Source: Patellaria atrata CBS 101060
Taxonomy: Eukaryota; Ascomycota; Dothideomycetes; Patellariales; Patellariaceae
Direction of reading: 5' to 3'
DNA length: 64,000 bases
Assembly: GCA_010093705.1 (NCBI GenBank)
Contig: MU006115.1
Location: 1 to 64,000 of the forward strand
Of this stretch, positions 60,986 through 64,000 are shown piece by piece. Made by a program: the position numbers and the translations under genes. The notes beneath the pieces are model-generated. The model was not told the origin of the DNA and ran no database searches. It was given only the letters and a program-made list of their open reading frames with translations. Numbering within the stretch: the stretch's first letter is position 1; every line of letters starts with the position of its first letter.

Positions 60986-61624
60986 TCAATTCTGCCTCGG
61001 TTTCATAATCCCATCATGAACGATATAATACACAATTGTACTATCATCGTTCACAACAGCCAGCAGCACTCGTTTCTTCGACCTCCACATATTCCTCTTC
61101 GTTTCGGCATCCGCGCCCTCATCATCTTCCCCCTCGTCCCTATCAGGCGGCACAACCCCAACCCCCCCAAAAATCTCCGCCAACCTCCTCAACGTCCACT
61201 TCTCCCCCAAATGCGTCGGCAAAACCCACTCCCTCTCCGGTCTCTTGCCCCAAATCTCCTCCATATCCCCCTCCTCTTCACCCCTACCGTCACCTCCACG
61301 TCTCAATACTTCCCCTCCTTTCTTCCCACCTTTCCTAGCCTCCCTACTCACCATCTCCACCTGCTCATCCGGATGCACATACAGCCTCTGCGGCGGCGTC
61401 CCCGCCAACATCGGCCTTGCTAACCTCCGGCCATCGAGAGGAGAGTGCGTGTGCAGGTGGAGGCGCGTCCAGCGGTGCTCGTAGCGGAGGCTGTGCTCGA
61501 TTTGCAGGGCGAGGGAGATGTAGGGTTGCTCGTGGTCGGGGCTGGGGTATTGGGAGAGGTGGGTTGAGAGGTGGGAGGATAGGGCGGAGGGTTTGGGGAG
61601 GACTGGAGAGGGATGAGTGAGCAT
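60986..61624 (-). CDS. SEN15: tRNA-splicing endonuclease subunit Sen15
   Basis: Structural subunit of the tRNA-splicing endonuclease that removes introns from pre-tRNAs. The single exon encodes 212 aa. Fungal Sen15 landmarks are LQIEHSLRYEHRWTRLHLHT, HSPLDGRRLARPMLAGTPPQ, RLYVHPDEQVEM, EREWVLPTHLGEKWTLRRLA and the strongly conserved end VLLAVVNDDSTIVYYIVHDG followed by IMKPRQN. A Gly/Arg/Glu-rich insert of about 30 residues (EARKGGKKGGEVLRRGGDGR) lies between the dimer-interface regions, as in related fungi. The ATG at 61624 is followed by LTHPSPVLPKPSALS. No active-site residues are expected, because Sen15 is non-catalytic. Confidence 0.92.
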   Translation of the reverse strand: MLTHPSPVLPKPSALSSHLSTHLSQYPSPDHEQPYISLALQIEHSLRYEHRWTRLHLHTHSPLDGRRLARPMLAGTPPQRLYVHPDEQVEMVSREARKGGKKGGEVLRRGGDGRGEEEGDMEEIWGKRPEREWVLPTHLGEKWTLRRLAEIFGGVGVVPPDRDEGEDDEGADAETKRNMWRSKKRVLLAVVNDDSTIVYYIVHDGIMKPRQN

Positions 61625-62234
61625 GGTAGATTATTTGTATTTTTGAGTGATGGGATTTGAGCGTAGGAGATTGTATGATTTGGACATTCTTCTGGAGTAG
61701 AGATGAGTCCGGGGTCAATCTATGGACGGAAATTGTACGCGAGGTTTGGTTTAGCGTACAATTGCCGTAGGAAATATTGAGTGCGGGGTTAGATAACTAA
61801 GGCACCAATTCTGATTATGGTGGACGAAGTTCATTCTAGAAAATGGTCCTCAGTACCTTTATAACCTTAATCTTCTGGGCCTTTAACTGTTATATGTATT
61901 TACGAAATTTCGAAGAGTACCTTAATTACTTTGCGCAGTCATCAACCGACTTGGAGCAAGATCTTTGATTACTGTAGAATATAGAGAAAGATCTATAGTT
62001 ATGAAGTAAAGATTGGCTTTGGGACTGTGTTTTGCTGCCATCATCCCAACCGCAAAGCAAAAGTTCGCTCGCATACCAAATGGTCAACAGATTTGACCTT
62101 AACCCCTGGTCCAAGTGCCGTCGGAAGCAATAAAAGGATAGTACGTTTTAAGATAAATTGAAAGAGGTTACAGATAAAGTTTTGATGCTTGAGTGATAAA
62201 TTTCGAGACGGTATTGTCTTTCTAAGATGCATGG
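61625..62234. other. Intergenic region
   Basis: 610 bp between two minus-strand genes. No feature is supported. Confidence 0.5.
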
Positions 62235-63982
62235 TTACGCGATGCCCATGATCTCAATACTACCATCATCGTACATCTTCATTCTGGCAGTTTGGTGATC
62301 ATTATAAGCTCATAAGGTGTAGAGTATAAGAAGAACCGAATACTGACCTTATCCATACTGTGCAAGTCTCTGAAATAGCATATATCATCATAACGACAAT
62401 CATCATTCGGACAAGTGTGGCCGTAGTAGCAATCGATATCCCTACAGTCACTCCATTTATCGCAGCACCTAAACCTCGCCATCTGTTTCAAAGAAAGTAG
62501 TTCCCCAGCAGTTAACTTAGGAGCATGAGAGTATGTGCAATAACGGTCATTGTCACACTTGCCAAGTACATGATAATCATTACAAACTTTCTGCTTTTTA
62601 ACCCTAGCACGTAAGCTGTCCATTGCTGTACGATCCGGTTTCTGTAGGGCCAGGTCTAGCCGTTCGTCATACATGTTCAGCACGAGATATTTACGAGCTA
62701 CGGGTTTAATAGGAGCAATAGATATGATCTTTTCTGAAATACCGCTCTTACCAACGGTCGCCCAGCTCGAACTAGGTTGAGGCGAGTCTGGCGGCTTTGT
62801 GGCATGCGGGACAGTGGATGCGCTCTTGAGTTTAGGTGACCCTGCTGAATTAACGGTGGAAGGAGGTGATACAACGGTTTTAGCTGGTGTCTGAATGGAA
62901 GGTACAGATACGGGTGCAACCTGTGGGCCTGGGAGAAATGGTTGAGGAGAGGAGGGTTCTCGTTGGAGGTTGACATCAGTTGGCGTTGCCTGTTGAAGGT
63001 CGGATAGGGAGAACCCAGGAGGAGGATAAATAGCTGGTATGGTGGTCTGAAATACAAAAGAAGCTGCTTGAGGATATAACAATGGTGGATCTGGGAGAAG
63101 CTCATATCTAAATACTGACGGGAATTGAGTGGTTATAAAGTTTAAAGTTCGGAACCTAGGCTCAGCCGGCGTAGTGTCCAGAAGTGTAATACGGGAGGAA
63201 GTGAAGCTATCGTGCTTGTACGACTCTGGGTTGGGTATGTATCCATTATCGTGGCAGCCACTAAATATAATGTTTGCACTGGTTATTCAGGATGAAAAGC
63301 CGAAACATTTCTGTGTTTCCATTTAGCAGATTCACCCGTAATGCACACTGGGGGTAGGAGTCAGTACTTTTTGATGTATGATCAGCTCTCTCACTGTTAT
63401 TAGATGTGTTGCTTTATTTCGGTGAGTAGTCTGTGTGCAGCGTCAGAGCCCCCTTCGCTTCCAGCTTTTAGAAGTAGGTCTTGAAACGGGAATTAATATT
63501 AGCATTTGCTGAAAATAAAATCTATTTGCGGAACCTACGATTGCTCCATCTCCATCTATGAGTACTGGCACGAAAGGGTTGCTCTTTTGTAATACCGTGA
63601 GCCTCTCCTATTGTCCCTATCGACGGCAAGTCTACCATATTTTGTTTTGCAGTAGCCAACAGCTTAGTCCGGCTTGCAGCCTCGCTTTGCCACAATCGTC
63701 TTGATTGTACCTCATTGTCGTGGTCGTTACATTTCTCCTGATATGCTCTTTGTAGCGTGTAATTAGGTCCTGGCAGGGCTTCTTTAGTAATCTTTTCGGG
63801 CAGTAACGCGGCTTTTGTTTTAGGGGGAGGAAGATCCTAATAGAGAGCCTCCATTGTGAATATCATGTCGTACAACTCACATATACAAATGCGTCTCTCT
63901 GCAAATCATTCTTCCTGAACGTTTCGAGCTGGGGCTCTAAACTATACGTATCTTCAATATTCTCGATTCCCCCCATTGCCAT
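62235..63982 (-). pseudogene. CCCH zinc-finger/DUF7923-type protein, apparently broken
   Basis: This follows the domain order of a fungal family with an N-terminal coiled coil, a LIDGDGxI nuclease-like domain and C-terminal CCCH fingers. Pieces on the minus strand in order: NIEDTYSLEPQLETFRKNDL (63881-63982); RAYQEKCNDHDNEVQSRRLW (in 63535-63836); VPVLIDGDGAIV then LLLKAGSEGGSDAAHRLLTE; NNSERADHTSK and MFRLFILNNQCKH; SGCHDNGYIPNPESY; and a C-x8-C-x5-C-x3-H finger (CNDYHVLGKC..CTYSH). The DGDG piece is out of frame with the preceding exon by one base, QCKH and SGCHDNG are offset by one base, and about 50 residues expected between LLTEI and SERADH are missing. The 3' part (62279-63082 and a last exon ending MYDDGSIEIMGIA) is undamaged. 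A decaying host gene is likelier than sequencing errors. Exon ends are approximate, and the 5' end may lie beyond the window. Confidence 0.55.
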
Positions 63983-64000
63983 AGAATGTAGCCTGCAAAA

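Overview
The window looks like nuclear DNA of a filamentous ascomycete (Pezizomycotina; perhaps Leotiomycetes, low confidence). Introns are mostly short (45-125 bp) with GT..AG ends and CTAAC-like branch sites. Genes lie singly on both strands with long A+T-rich gaps. The recognisable genes are fungal orthologues: MKK1, DBP8, a GID4/Vid24 protein, a Rua1-type regulator, and THI4 with a eukaryotic TPP riboswitch. I assembled exons by hand from frame continuity, splice signals and family conservation; every multi-exon model below closes in frame.

Layout, left to right: the 3' part of an MFS sugar transporter (1-835, +); a Rua1 C-terminal-domain regulator (2940-5047, +); a Ure2-like glutathione transferase (6656-7504, +); a DUF1772 membrane protein (8619-9257, -); a small four-exon orphan (12644-13332, +); DBP8 (13694-15271, -); the cell-wall-integrity MAP kinase kinase (18118-19717, +); a dithiol glutaredoxin (20228-20681, -); an LMBR1-like membrane protein (21309-23381, +); a 4.4-kb gene-poor stretch holding an 18-bp tandem array and a 23-G run; a Pro/Ser-rich orphan (27750-28817, +); a GID4/Vid24 protein (30172-32326, +); a diverged tandem pair of orphan genes, the second broken (34301-35929, +); MED10 (38273-38811, -) divergent from a PXA-domain protein with a 1.66-kb intron (39109-42614, +); a CENP-B/Tc5-type HTH protein (43395-45159, -); an 11-exon DRG1 GTPase (47601-49256, -) divergent from riboswitch-controlled THI4 (49465-51181, +); an RBR ubiquitin ligase (51988-53788, -); a TPR/J-domain co-chaperone (54802-57014, -); a DUF4291 protein (57952-58608, +); SEN15 (60986-61624, -); and a broken CCCH zinc-finger gene at the right edge (62235-63982, -).

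Most genes are housekeeping or signalling genes with no common pathway, and I see no biosynthetic cluster, rRNA, tRNA, CRISPR array or intact transposon. The best leads are the THI4 riboswitch with a visible candidate anti-splice pairing and upstream ORF, the tandem orphan pair with shared repeat-rich upstream regions, the outsized PXA intron, the register-locked 18-bp array, a possible lipid-anchored N-terminus on the RBR ligase, and recurring TGTACWGTACA palindromes. I did not find a clearly new multi-gene system.
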